Position numbers and translations under genes: made by a program. Below, piece by piece: positions 24,692 through 33,676 of a DNA stretch of 64,000 nt. Under the pieces are notes generated by a model. That model ran no database searches and was not told the origin of the DNA. It worked only from the letters and a program-made list of their open reading frames with translations. Each line of letters starts with the position of its first letter. Positions within the stretch are counted from its first letter, which is position 1. Source of the DNA: Dyadobacter linearis (GTDB lineage: Bacteria; Bacteroidota; Bacteroidia; Cytophagales; Spirosomataceae); contig NZ_CAJRAU010000001.1 in NCBI RefSeq assembly GCF_907165045.1, forward strand, positions 558,001 through 622,000, read 5' to 3'.

Positions 24692-25396
24692 TTACTTCTT
24701 CTGACGTAAATACACGTTGTTACTGATCGATTCAAGTCGCACGTCCGGCCCGCCGCCTTGAATGGTACCTTCGAGCAGGTAGCCCACAATCGGATTCTTC
24801 TCTTTTTTGTTCTTAAAATCAATATTTAAATCTGAATATACCTCACCGGTAATCGTTTTCATGGCGATATTCGCGCCTTTGGTACCCGGCCAGTTCATAT
24901 CCACGTAACCGCTGATGGTTTTGGCAGATACCGGCGAACTCGCACCTTCAATGTCAATATTGCCGTCGATCGTTTCCAGTTTGAGCTGCGCATTTTTTGG
25001 CAGGAATACCTGATAGTGAATGGTTTTGCACAAATAGCGTGACTTGCCTTCTTTATTGGTCCAGCGACCCTTTTTCGTTTCCGGACAGTCTGATTCCAAG
25101 CTACCGTCGAGTATTTTCTCATCGAGATCAGTACTCAATTTTACCTCGTCGGAAGTTTGACTTTCCCTGATCACCAGCGCGTCATTAAGCCGGCCACCGT
25201 TGATGGTAATATCCATTTTTACGAGCGCCTCGTCTTTGTCCCAGTAACGCACCTTGATGCTGTCAGCGAATTTCAGTTCGAGATTTACGATCTGTCCGCT
25301 TTTGTAAGGCAAAGTCTTGTCAATCTTTTTCTGGGCAAATAATGTGGTAGTAAACAAGCAGATGCAGATTATTCTGAAAAGATTTTTCATGTTCAT
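24692..25396 (-). CDS. Secreted DUF4097-like protein
   Basis: 234 residues with a signal peptide (MNMKNLFRIICICLFTTTLFAQ). The mature part has regular short strands with repeated patterns of the form LETIDGNIDIEG, AKTISGYVDMNW and MKTITGEVYSDL, which make up the right-handed beta-helix-like DUF4097/DUF4098 repeats. It ends RLESISNNVYLRQKK, nearly the same as its upstream neighbour, so the two are paralogues. Last gene of the ECF-sigma operon, six bases after its neighbour. Role unknown; such proteins are often placed next to anti-sigma factors. Confidence 0.85.
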   Translation of the reverse strand: MNMKNLFRIICICLFTTTLFAQKKIDKTLPYKSGQIVNLELKFADSIKVRYWDKDEALVKMDITINGGRLNDALVIRESQTSDEVKLSTDLDEKILDGSLESDCPETKKGRWTNKEGKSRYLCKTIHYQVFLPKNAQLKLETIDGNIDIEGASSPVSAKTISGYVDMNWPGTKGANIAMKTITGEVYSDLNIDFKNKKEKNPIVGYLLEGTIQGGGPDVRLESISNNVYLRQKK

Positions 25397-25402
25397 GGCG
25401 GT

Positions 25403-26191
25403 TTATTTCTGTTTACGGATATAGATATTGCTGCTGATCGAGTTGAGCTGTAATTCAACCCCTCCTCCATTGGTACTACCCTCAATGTTGCTCGCGCCGC
25501 CCAGCCGGGAAAGCCCGTCTTTCGAATTTTTCACACCCAGCTCAAAGTCCGTGTACATTTCGCCGTTGATCGACCTCAGCTTCATGTTCGACTTCGTTGC
25601 AGCTGGCAGCGACACATCAATCTCACCGCTGATACACGAAATGGCGGTTGGCTTCGCCTGGCTCAGGTTGGAGAATACCACATTGATATTTCCGTTTGTA
25701 CTGTTTGCCACCACCGGTCCCGTCACTTTGTTCAAATTGATATTCGCCCCGTTCGTGCGGATTTCCAGGTCGCCGTCCATATTGTTGATAACCAGATTAG
25801 AAGTCCCCTGCCAGCTCGTCTCCTGAAATAACACAGCGACCTGCTTTGGTACGCGGATCGTATATTTGGCTTCCTTGCGCGCCACCTTTTCGATCTTGAG
25901 GCCGTTGCTTTCATTGGTAACCGCCAGCCCTATTCCGGTGTTGTCCACACTGGTGTGATACAATGGTTTCAGCCCTTTCGCCCGCTCAGGCGGCGCCTCG
26001 TAACCCGCTGAGGCCTGGATCACGATCTCGTCGGTATTGCTTCCTTCGATCTTCACGTCGGCAGCCGCCATTTCTATCACCACTCTTTTGTCCTTCGAGT
26101 TGGCTAGTTTGGCCTTAAATTCGTGGGTCTGCGCGCTGGCGCCGGTAAGGCACAGCAATACACCCACACTCACTAACAGTGCTTTTTTCAT
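25403..26191 (-). CDS. Secreted DUF4097 family protein
   Basis: 262 residues with a signal peptide (cleavage near GASAQT, residue 20). The body is a ladder of short beta repeats (VIEMAAADVKIEGSNTDEIVIQA, MDGDLEIRTNGANINLNKVTGPVVANSTNGNINVVFSN, AISCISGEIDVSLPAATKSNMKLRSINGEMYTDFE), the DUF4097 pattern. Ends LNSISSNIYIRKQK like its paralogue downstream. Third gene of the ECF operon, 45 bases after the anti-sigma gene. Confidence 0.9.
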   Translation of the reverse strand: MKKALLVSVGVLLCLTGASAQTHEFKAKLANSKDKRVVIEMAAADVKIEGSNTDEIVIQASAGYEAPPERAKGLKPLYHTSVDNTGIGLAVTNESNGLKIEKVARKEAKYTIRVPKQVAVLFQETSWQGTSNLVINNMDGDLEIRTNGANINLNKVTGPVVANSTNGNINVVFSNLSQAKPTAISCISGEIDVSLPAATKSNMKLRSINGEMYTDFELGVKNSKDGLSRLGGASNIEGSTNGGGVELQLNSISSNIYIRKQK

Positions 26192-26236
26192 GGTTTTTGA
26201 TAAAATTATTTACTTAAATCGATTGGAAACTAATTC

Positions 26237-27022
26237 TTACAAGCTCTGGACGTGCGTATTACTGAGCTCTCCTATTCCCTGCTCCGCTCTGAGGCGGACC
26301 ACCTCCATATTCTTCCCATTTCGGGCAAGTTGCTGAAACTGCTCGCTGGCGCGTTTTTCCCGGATAGCAACCAGCGCCTCGATCAGCAATATCTGGATAT
26401 TGGGATCAGTCTGGATAGATAACGAGTGGATCAGTGCCTCGTTTACCTGCGGCTCATTTTCGAAATGTACCAGCGCCTGGCAGGCTGCGAGCCTGACATT
26501 TATATTCGGGTCAAAATTGAGGGTATTGATTAAAAGCTGGGTGGTTTCCGTATCCACATTCGTTAGTTCATAACTTTGGTTTACTGCCTGAATCCGCTCG
26601 CTGGCTGAGGTAGAAGCCATTTTTTCGAATGCCAGCGCATTCTTTATCGCGTGCCGCGGTACTTCGTCGGCTGATCCTGCGACGCGATCACCGCTTCTGT
26701 CAGAGCCCTTTTGCAAAACATACCCGCCCGCAAAACCGACCAGCAACAAGGCTAATCCAGCCGCTATTTGCACGATCCAGCTTGTAAACCTCCGCACCGG
26801 CCCCTGCTGCGGCGGGTCCAGCCGGGCAGCCAGCGCACCTGTGAAAGTAAGCGACGGGTATTCTTCACGTGCCGCCGCAAAATAGCCGAATTGCGCCGCG
26901 TGACTTTCCAGATCTTTCGGTACATTTTCCTCCCTGAAAAATCTTTTCAATTCTTTTTCTTCCTCCGTGCTGGTTTCTCCTTCGTAGTATTTTTCCAGCA
27001 ATTTTTCAATGCTCATTTTCAT
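26237..27022 (-). CDS. Membrane anti-sigma factor with HEAT-like helices
   Basis: 261 residues. The N-terminus (MSIEKLLEKYYEGETSTEEEKELKRFFREENVP) is the cytoplasmic zinc-less anti-sigma-like helical segment common in Bacteroidota. One membrane helix follows at about residues 80-105 (WIVQIAAGLALLLVGFAGGYVL). The periplasmic part has paired helices of the HEAT type (ETTQLLINTLNFDPNINVRLAACQALVHFENEPQVNEALIHSL and IQILLIEALVAIREK), suited to protein binding. The start overlaps the sigma gene by 17 bases, so the pair is coupled. It would hold the sigma factor inactive until a signal from the envelope. Confidence 0.85.
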   Translation of the reverse strand: MKMSIEKLLEKYYEGETSTEEEKELKRFFREENVPKDLESHAAQFGYFAAAREEYPSLTFTGALAARLDPPQQGPVRRFTSWIVQIAAGLALLLVGFAGGYVLQKGSDRSGDRVAGSADEVPRHAIKNALAFEKMASTSASERIQAVNQSYELTNVDTETTQLLINTLNFDPNINVRLAACQALVHFENEPQVNEALIHSLSIQTDPNIQILLIEALVAIREKRASEQFQQLARNGKNMEVVRLRAEQGIGELSNTHVQSL

Positions 27023-27524
27023 AATTACTTGCTTTAAGATAGCTCTCCCTCAGTTTCTGCCTCGCTCTTGAAAGGATCACCCGAATGTTGGCATTCGTCA
27101 AACCCGTCACTTCTTCAATCTCTTCGAAAGAATACTCTTCTACATCGCGCAAATGCAACACCAGCTTGTGTTGCTCCGGCAGTCCGCCGATCAGCTGGTG
27201 GATAAGACGGGAACTGTCGCTGCTTTCGAGCAGCGCATAAGGCGACTGTTCCTTCGCGTGCACTTCCGAAATGTCAGTGCCGCCTTCCGTTTTCTGGTTT
27301 CGATGCGATTTTAACCTGTCCAGACAAAGGTTTTTGGTCATCTGCACTGCCAGCGCATCGATGCTTTGGTAAGTTTCGAGCTGCTGCCTGTTAGTCCACA
27401 ACCTGAGCAACACATCCTGGATCGCGTCCTCTGCCTCTTCGCGGTTACGAAGAAACATTTGCGCCAGTCGGAACAGGCGCCCCTGAACGGGCAAAATGCG
27501 TTGGTTGAAGGTTTGTAAATCCAT
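27006..27524 (-). CDS. ECF-type RNA polymerase sigma factor
   Basis: 172 residues. Sigma2 region RLFRLAQMFLRNREEAEDAIQDVLLRLWTNR and a sigma4 region of the ECF kind (IGGLPEQHKLVLHLRDVEEYSFEEIEEVTGLTNANIRVILSRARQKLRE). Length and domains are typical. First gene of an operon with its anti-sigma and two DUF4097 proteins, which are probably its regulon members or modulators. The promoter is in the gap to the divergent TPR gene. Confidence 0.94.
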   Translation of the reverse strand: MDLQTFNQRILPVQGRLFRLAQMFLRNREEAEDAIQDVLLRLWTNRQQLETYQSIDALAVQMTKNLCLDRLKSHRNQKTEGGTDISEVHAKEQSPYALLESSDSSRLIHQLIGGLPEQHKLVLHLRDVEEYSFEEIEEVTGLTNANIRVILSRARQKLRESYLKASNYENEH

Positions 27525-27741
27525 TTCAATGACAAAGACGACCGGGCACCGGATTCGTTACAGCAAGACTGCATATTTTTTTCCGGCCCGTTCCGTCACG
27601 AACAGAAAGCGTCCATTTAGAGACAGGATATCTTTGAGAAAGTGCTATTTTAATGCAGGAATTGAAGGTTTATCAGCGAATTTTTATTTCTGCCATTATC
27701 CCGCCATTGTTGGTCTTGTCACCAACAAACGTGCGACTGAG

Positions 27742-27763
27742 ATGCCGGTGACAACACCGGCAT
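27742..27763 (+). other. Perfect hairpin in the leader of the TPR-protein gene
   Basis: ATGCCGGTG (27742-27750) and CACCGGCAT (27755-27763) form a nine-pair stem with a four-base loop, followed by TGGCTTTT. It lies 38 bases before the TPR-protein start. No plus-strand gene ends before it, so it is a leader hairpin or an attenuator rather than an ordinary terminator. Confidence 0.5.
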
Positions 27764-27801
27764 TGGCTTTTAAAGTAACACCCTATAATTTGACGAAAGC
27801 T

Positions 27802-28611
27802 ATGAAACTCTTTACTCTCGCACTCTTCACGTTCAGTATCGCAAATGCTTTTGCGCAAAACCGGGCAGACTGTTCGTCACAAGCTGTCCGCGATAGTTTA
27901 TTTGGTATTTATTCTGAGAGAGCTGAAAATTACCCCATCGAGCATCCTAGCAGGGTGCAGATTTTCGATTCACTGATTTCAATTTGCCCGAATATCTCAG
28001 AGGCTTACCAGGAAAAAGCGTTTTCCTTTATCGCTACCAAAGATTTTGAAAAGCTTTTTGAGAATATTGACAAAGCCGTCGAGCTTGAACCCAATCGCTG
28101 GCTACCCTACCGTGGCTATTTGCATTGTATTTTGGCAAAAAACTATGACAAGGCAATCGCCGATTTTGAAGCCGCCGAGCAAATGATGCCGCACGCATTT
28201 ACGATGGACCACACATTTTCGTTTTTCATCGCGATGGCCTATTTGCAGTCAGGTGAGCTTGAAAAGGCCGAGGTGTATTTTCAAAAAGATATGGCGACGC
28301 AAAAAAGAGGCGAAGGCAGGAATGACATTCACTACAATACCCTGCTCTATTCCGGAATTGCGTATTACCTGGGCAATGAACTGGACAAAGCGCAGGCCAG
28401 GTTCAGCGAGTGTTTACAGCAATACGAGCAGCACCCGACGGCCAATTATTACATGGGGCTCGTGCTAAAAGTGACAGGTAACAAACAGTACCAGGTCTAT
28501 TTTCAGAAATCCCGACAATATTTGGAAGACGGTTATAAGATCAATGAGCCCAATTCTCATTTTGTACCCTATCCCAGCCAAGTTACTCTCGCCGACCTGG
28601 ACGCAAACTGA
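27802..28611 (+). CDS. Secreted TPR protein
   Basis: 269 residues from the ATG at 27802, which gives a signal peptide (MKLFTLALFTFSIANAFAQ); the longer open frame upstream does not look like coding sequence. Several helix pairs fit TPR repeats (SEAYQEKAFSFIATKDFEKLFENIDKAVELEPN, WLPYRGYLHCILAKNYDKAIADFEAAEQMMP, AMAYLQSGELEKAEVYFQKDM, YLGNELDKAQARFSECLQQY). Periplasmic or outer-membrane scaffold role is likely; the partner is unknown. The stop abuts that of the convergent membrane protein. Confidence 0.85.
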   Translation: MKLFTLALFTFSIANAFAQNRADCSSQAVRDSLFGIYSERAENYPIEHPSRVQIFDSLISICPNISEAYQEKAFSFIATKDFEKLFENIDKAVELEPNRWLPYRGYLHCILAKNYDKAIADFEAAEQMMPHAFTMDHTFSFFIAMAYLQSGELEKAEVYFQKDMATQKRGEGRNDIHYNTLLYSGIAYYLGNELDKAQARFSECLQQYEQHPTANYYMGLVLKVTGNKQYQVYFQKSRQYLEDGYKINEPNSHFVPYPSQVTLADLDAN

Positions 28612-30258
28612 TCATGAAAATTTCGCTTCTACCCAAAGTGCCGTGAAGCAAATGAGTATCAAAGCGAACCAAAACCAATCCGGAAGTCGGGTATGAATAC
28701 TCTTCAATTTTCCATCTTTCCGTTCCAGCCCGGAAAGTTGCTTTTCATAAGCAGCTACAAAATCCCTAACCTGCGCCGTTTTAACATAATCCGACGATTT
28801 TTCGACAAAGAGTTCTGTATTTAAAGAATCCTCCAAGCCAACCCAGCCTCCCGCGGAAGGAATAAATATGCCATTTTTTGTTTTTTCGTTAAATGGAGAG
28901 CCCCTTGTAAAAAGTGAGTCACTACCCCATTTTACCAGTTTATTTATTTTTGAGTTACTGATCTTAATGTGGTTTTTGGCGCCGGCGATCACCGGTGCGA
29001 CGATATTCACATTGTTTTCCTGGGGTGGGCGCAGATATGCGAATATTTTGTTCCAAACATTTTGATAACCTACACTATCGCCGGCCAGTTGCATCGGAAA
29101 AGTCTCATTAAGCAGACTTACCGCCACTTTTCCACCCCGCTTCTCCACTGCAACAGGATAATCCGGGATCTGCAACTGGTTTCCCGACGGGCTTAAACTG
29201 TAAGGAAGCGCGCTGAGTGTATTCGAGATGTTGATCGCAGATTCATTAGAAACCTTACGAACCTGAAAATGAGTGCCCAAGGCAGCATTGATCAACTGCA
29301 TTTCGCTTGAAGGATCCTGAAATCCCATAAACAAAACACTCGCGCCGTTTTCCACAGCTTTTTTTATAGCAGCATTCTTCGCGTTATCAGGACTGGTTAT
29401 GAAAAGGTCGGGAGCCGCCGCATTGTTGATCCGGACCGAAGCGGTCAGATCTTTTGAAATCCTCGCATCGTAGCTTACTGCATTACCATTCTTACCCAGC
29501 CACGAAGCAAGGTTACGCGACTCAAAATCAGGACTGTCCAGTATAAAACGAACCGTTAATGAATCTGCTTTCCGAGCAAAGAAGCGCAGTGTATCGACTG
29601 TTGTGTTGGCCAGATGAAGTACGACCGCAGTTCGCCCCTCGGCAAATGCAGGAAAACTTAGTTTGAAATCGTTTATCCCCGGATTCAGAACCACACTGTC
29701 CACTGCATTCGCTCCGAAAGAAACCTTTAAAACCTGATTTTTAGAAGATTCGACACTTCCCCTCAGCACCTGCATTTCGCCTTTATTCAAAACACCTTTC
29801 CAACTCAACTGTCGAAGTTGATCCGATTTGAAATAGGGAATCCATTTCACAAAAGGATGCCGGCCCGACTTCTGCAAATCGCTGAATATAAGATCAGGAA
29901 TATCCTGTCCTAAAAGCACGAGGGTATCTAAAACCTTCTTTCTAAGTAACTTGGGAGCGACCAATTCGCTATTTGGCAGACTATCGGTCAATCTCCGCGC
30001 CACTTCGTATGGTACATCTTTTCCCGCGATAATCCCGGTAAGTGATTGCACGGGCCGGTTGAAATAGGGCTGCAAAACAAATGCAAGCAGAGAAAACCAA
30101 AGCAATACATTCAATGCAACTTTCAGAACACTCCTGCTACCCGACAAGCGCACATTATTCCTGAATAACAGCCACAATTGCAGCGGCAGCAGCGCAACCA
30201 CAACAACCAGCAAAACCAGGCTCAACGTATCCGACCAGTCAAAATCAAATTGGATCAT
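28612..30258 (-). CDS. Membrane protein of the MoxR/Bat-like locus
   Basis: 548 residues. Two membrane helices near the start (about residues 12-32 and 47-65) and one at the end (about 525-543, WFWFALILICFTALWVEAKFS). The large middle part faces the periplasm and contains a Rossmann-like stretch (DLFITSPDNAKNAAIKKAVENGASVLFMGFQDPSS), as in glutamine-amidotransferase-like domains of Bat-type proteins. Not recognised as a named family; its place after the DUF4175-like gene (18 bases) supports membership of the same machine. Last gene of the locus. Confidence 0.75.
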   Translation of the reverse strand: MIQFDFDWSDTLSLVLLVVVVALLPLQLWLLFRNNVRLSGSRSVLKVALNVLLWFSLLAFVLQPYFNRPVQSLTGIIAGKDVPYEVARRLTDSLPNSELVAPKLLRKKVLDTLVLLGQDIPDLIFSDLQKSGRHPFVKWIPYFKSDQLRQLSWKGVLNKGEMQVLRGSVESSKNQVLKVSFGANAVDSVVLNPGINDFKLSFPAFAEGRTAVVLHLANTTVDTLRFFARKADSLTVRFILDSPDFESRNLASWLGKNGNAVSYDARISKDLTASVRINNAAAPDLFITSPDNAKNAAIKKAVENGASVLFMGFQDPSSEMQLINAALGTHFQVRKVSNESAINISNTLSALPYSLSPSGNQLQIPDYPVAVEKRGGKVAVSLLNETFPMQLAGDSVGYQNVWNKIFAYLRPPQENNVNIVAPVIAGAKNHIKISNSKINKLVKWGSDSLFTRGSPFNEKTKNGIFIPSAGGWVGLEDSLNTELFVEKSSDYVKTAQVRDFVAAYEKQLSGLERKDGKLKSIHTRLPDWFWFALILICFTALWVEAKFS

Positions 30259-30276
30259 TCACAACGGGTTAGTCCG

Positions 30277-32472
30277 CTAACGCATTTTATTCCAGAAAGC
30301 CTCTTCCAGTTTTTTGCTGGCAGAGTAGCCATTTCTGGTCTGCATGGTGCGATTGGCGTATTTATAAAGTTCGGTTTTTAGCTGTTGTTTTTCGGTTTGA
30401 GAAAGTGCTTTCCCGCCTGTCAGTTTTTGCAAGGCAGCGAGCGTGGGCCAAAATCGGCTCGCATTACCCGAGGGTCCGCTATCCGCCAACCGGTTACTCA
30501 ATTCATTCCCAGCAAGTTGCATTTGCGCCTGCTTTATTCTTATTCCCGGATGTTCCAGAAAACCGAGCACCTCCGCGGCAAGTTGCGCCGTCGTTTTCTG
30601 ATCATATTGTTTTTTGGTGTTAAAATCGGCGGCCAGTTCTTTCAGTTCACCAGTGAGCCGCTTTTCGTTTTCCTTGATTGGCGGCGGATCGTAGCCACTT
30701 TTTTTCACATAAGTACGCGCTTTCTGCTGTGCCGATTTCAGGTATTCAAGCGCCTTATTTTCGAATGGGATTGCCTTTTCCGGCTCAAAAGTCCGCAAAT
30801 GCAGCTCCGATTGCCACATTTGTTCCAAAGCCATCTTTAGCAAACTGCGCGTAGAAGCTTCGTAAAAAGTATTGGTTTCCGCGTCGTCGTGCGAGTGGGT
30901 ATATTGCTCCATCAATGCGGCCAGCGGATCTTTTGATTCGGTATCAGAATGTGCCTTTCCGTGATCGTGGCCGTGATTTTCTCCCACTGCTTCTATCGAA
31001 CGCTGCTCCGCGCCTTCGCCGGTACCGTCGGAATGATGTGTAAATGCATCGACAATATCGCCACCTTCTTCAGGCGCTGCGCCGCCGCCGATATTGGTTT
31101 CGAACTCTTCGCCGAGATACTGTCCGTACCGCAGCCGCAGCAATTTCTGATCAAACCCGATTTCGTTGGAAGCTGAATTAAATGCCTGTTTTGAAAGCTT
31201 TTTCCGGCGAGCCAGTAACTTTTCAGTGTCAATGATAATCTGGCGCTGACTTCGGAAATACTCGGGCATAATGTTCACCGCCATTGTCGCCAATTCCGCT
31301 TCTTCAATTTGCGCAGTATCCTTATATACAATGAAATAAGTATCCGATTTGGTGAAATTCGCTTCGGGCTGCCTGTTATCTGCGGCTGCCCAATAGTAAT
31401 ACAATTCGTCGCCCGGGCTAAAATTCAGCGCATTCAGATCAATCGTTTTCTGAATAGTCGCTTCCCTGAACTGCGCAGGCGTAAGCGGATATTTGATCTC
31501 ACGAAACTTCACATTCTCACCGGCACCCCGCGCCACCGTAGCCACGATATATGCCTGACTAACCTGAAAATCATCTGATATTGTCGCCGAAACGCGGATT
31601 GACTTGCTGTCTTTCAGCAAATGATACTTGTAAAGTTCTTTGGAAGCGGGCTCTATTTTAGGCGCAAGATCGGGGATCGCTTCCAGCTTATAGAACTCCG
31701 ACTGGTAGAAAAGTGAATCTTTGAGATAAGCTTTGATCGTGTACAAACCGGAGCCGGTTATCTTATCAGCATATTCAAAATCGCCAGCTTTCTTTTTAAA
31801 TGCAACTTCCTCCCCGCGCATATTTGCCAGCTTGACAGTTATCTCCGCTGCATTACTAAATTGAATATTCCACCTCAGTCGCGAGCCGGCAATTGTGCTT
31901 AAATTGAGGTCAGCAGACTCGCGGGCGGGTAAGTGGGTATAAACTGGCGGCTGCACAAAAACACGCGCAGAAGCGAGCTTGGGCACTTTTTCAGGGTTTG
32001 ATTTTAGATTTTTTTTACTTTGAATGTACGTACTGTTTGCGGTGTTTGCTCTGTTTTTTATTTGAGGTATAAAAAAATAAACTGCTGTCGCTGCTAGTAA
32101 AATCGCTGCGTAAGGTCTCAGTTCAATATATAATTTGGAGTATGGAAACGTAGCTTCCCGCACACTGATCCTTTCCAACTGCATTTGCTCTGCTATATTC
32201 AGCTCCTCTTTTTCAAGCAAATGCAAACTATATTCCGAATCTCCGGTGTATCTGTGGATCAGACTGATCGCAGCATGTTTTTTGTTTTGATAAATACCTG
32301 TTTTCCAAACACCAAAACAGAGCGCCACCCAACCGGCGATGCCCGCATAAATGCCGGGTGCAAAGGCAGCTACAAGCAAATATGCCGAAACCGCCAGCAG
32401 TACGCAACGGATCGCGGCAGCTGTATAAAGCTGGTTTCTTACCGACAATACAAGTTTTCGCAGTTTACCCAT
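30277..32472 (-). CDS. DUF4175-like membrane protein of the MoxR/Bat-like locus
   Basis: 731 residues. Two or three membrane helices at the start (AAIRCVLLAVSAYLLVAAF, YAGIAGWVALCFGVWK and YAAILLAATAVYFFIPQI), then a long soluble part with beta-rich then alpha-helical, Gln/Lys-rich regions (YDQKTTAQLAAEVLGFLE, EAFWNKMR at the end). A His-rich patch (GHDHGKAHSD, about residue 500) could bind metal. It resembles the DUF4175 group found with MoxR/VWA genes, though shorter than the usual ~1100 residues. Starts 8 bases before the stop of the BatA-like gene. Confidence 0.75.
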   Translation of the reverse strand: MGKLRKLVLSVRNQLYTAAAIRCVLLAVSAYLLVAAFAPGIYAGIAGWVALCFGVWKTGIYQNKKHAAISLIHRYTGDSEYSLHLLEKEELNIAEQMQLERISVREATFPYSKLYIELRPYAAILLAATAVYFFIPQIKNRANTANSTYIQSKKNLKSNPEKVPKLASARVFVQPPVYTHLPARESADLNLSTIAGSRLRWNIQFSNAAEITVKLANMRGEEVAFKKKAGDFEYADKITGSGLYTIKAYLKDSLFYQSEFYKLEAIPDLAPKIEPASKELYKYHLLKDSKSIRVSATISDDFQVSQAYIVATVARGAGENVKFREIKYPLTPAQFREATIQKTIDLNALNFSPGDELYYYWAAADNRQPEANFTKSDTYFIVYKDTAQIEEAELATMAVNIMPEYFRSQRQIIIDTEKLLARRKKLSKQAFNSASNEIGFDQKLLRLRYGQYLGEEFETNIGGGAAPEEGGDIVDAFTHHSDGTGEGAEQRSIEAVGENHGHDHGKAHSDTESKDPLAALMEQYTHSHDDAETNTFYEASTRSLLKMALEQMWQSELHLRTFEPEKAIPFENKALEYLKSAQQKARTYVKKSGYDPPPIKENEKRLTGELKELAADFNTKKQYDQKTTAQLAAEVLGFLEHPGIRIKQAQMQLAGNELSNRLADSGPSGNASRFWPTLAALQKLTGGKALSQTEKQQLKTELYKYANRTMQTRNGYSASKKLEEAFWNKMR

Positions 32473-33676
32473 AGGTCGGCAAAGTTGTTTTCCGCAATGC
32501 CAGCCACCTTTCCAGCATTATTAGCAAGATAAAAAACAGCAGCAGCCAGCGTCTGAGATGGGTTGCTTCAAATTCCCCCGCTGGTTTTGCCTCCACGAAA
32601 ATACTGCGCAACTGTTGTGTACTCAGCATTCCGTTGTTCGCGGCCAACCCAAAATGAGCCGCCATTTTCTCGCCAAGAAACTCGGGCAGCCTCCCGTTTT
32701 GTACTAGTTCGGAGGCAGGTAACCTTAGCGAATCTGGCAGATAATGCACATTACTTTTCCTCTGGACCGGCTCTTGCTTACCTGAGATCACATAAATGGT
32801 TTGCGGATTTATAGTGGCTGGAAGCTGGTCTGCCAGTATCCAATCGTATTTCCGACTTGCATTTTCACTTTCATCAATACCAAAAGGAATCTTATAAACC
32901 GTTTCCAGCGTCGCAATAGCCGCTTTTACAGTCTGCCTTTCCAGGCTATTTTTAAATTTCACCAAAACATAAATCGGTCCTGAATGCTCAGGTGCAGACG
33001 CAAAACGATAACCCGCCGGCTCAGACTCAAATGCTTCTAAAATATCAGTTTCAGGACGAATAGCTAGCTTCTTTCCGTCACTGGTCAGTAAATATGAAAG
33101 AGGCTTGCGGCCGGTGGTATCGAATGCAGGATACAAATCGAATGCGCCGGGCACATAGATTTTGGGCTGATTCAACATTCCTTGTCTTGAAGCCAAATAG
33201 ATCTTGAACTTAACACCTGCTGCTGGAATATCATTTATCGTGTTTTGAAGGTATTGAGTAGGATTATTCACTTTCGGTATGCTAGTGACACGCTCCATTT
33301 CCACAGCTTGCTTGTCTACCCAAACCACTTTCTCACCTTCTTTCAATGCATTTTCGAGTTCAAAACGATATTCGTTCACCACAGCCGCATTCGGCTCGAC
33401 GATATGGATGGTCTTGTCTGCAATGTTATTTTCCCGGAGATTGAATATAGGCTGGCTCAGGATCAAGGCCAGTAACAGGATCAATGCACAGCGAACCACC
33501 AGGAGCAAAATTTCATGCAATCGGATACCGCGGTGTTTCAGGGAGGTTTTTTCAAATAGCCAGCGTGAAGCCGCCCATTCCAGCACCTTTCCCTTTTTTT
33601 GATACCAAAAATGGATTGCAATAGGCATTACTATACCGGTGGCGCCCCATAACATCCACGGTTGCAGCAATTCCAT
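32465..33676 (-). CDS. BatA-domain membrane protein
   Basis: 403 residues. The N-terminus (MELLQPWMLWGATGIVMPIAIHFWYQKKGKVLEWAASRWL) and the following FEKTSLKHRGIRLHEILLLVVRCALILLLALILSQPIF are the BatA (aerotolerance N-terminal) domain with two membrane helices. The rest is periplasmic, with no von Willebrand (VWA) metal motif, and ends in a membrane helix (LRRWLLLFFILLIMLERWLAL). BatA-domain proteins of Bacteroidota are part of MoxR-linked membrane complexes. Start and the DUF58 stop overlap as TGATG. Confidence 0.85.
   Translation of the reverse strand: MELLQPWMLWGATGIVMPIAIHFWYQKKGKVLEWAASRWLFEKTSLKHRGIRLHEILLLVVRCALILLLALILSQPIFNLRENNIADKTIHIVEPNAAVVNEYRFELENALKEGEKVVWVDKQAVEMERVTSIPKVNNPTQYLQNTINDIPAAGVKFKIYLASRQGMLNQPKIYVPGAFDLYPAFDTTGRKPLSYLLTSDGKKLAIRPETDILEAFESEPAGYRFASAPEHSGPIYVLVKFKNSLERQTVKAAIATLETVYKIPFGIDESENASRKYDWILADQLPATINPQTIYVISGKQEPVQRKSNVHYLPDSLRLPASELVQNGRLPEFLGEKMAAHFGLAANNGMLSTQQLRSIFVEAKPAGEFEATHLRRWLLLFFILLIMLERWLALRKTTLPTYG

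Noticed and set aside
24457-24726. Plus-strand open frame of 89 residues
   Set aside because: Overlaps the terminator and the end of the DUF4097-like gene on the other strand; composition not protein-like.
27496-27801. Upstream extension of the TPR-protein gene
   Set aside because: The first 102 residues do not look like protein, overlap the sigma-factor gene, and bury the signal peptide that starts at 27802.
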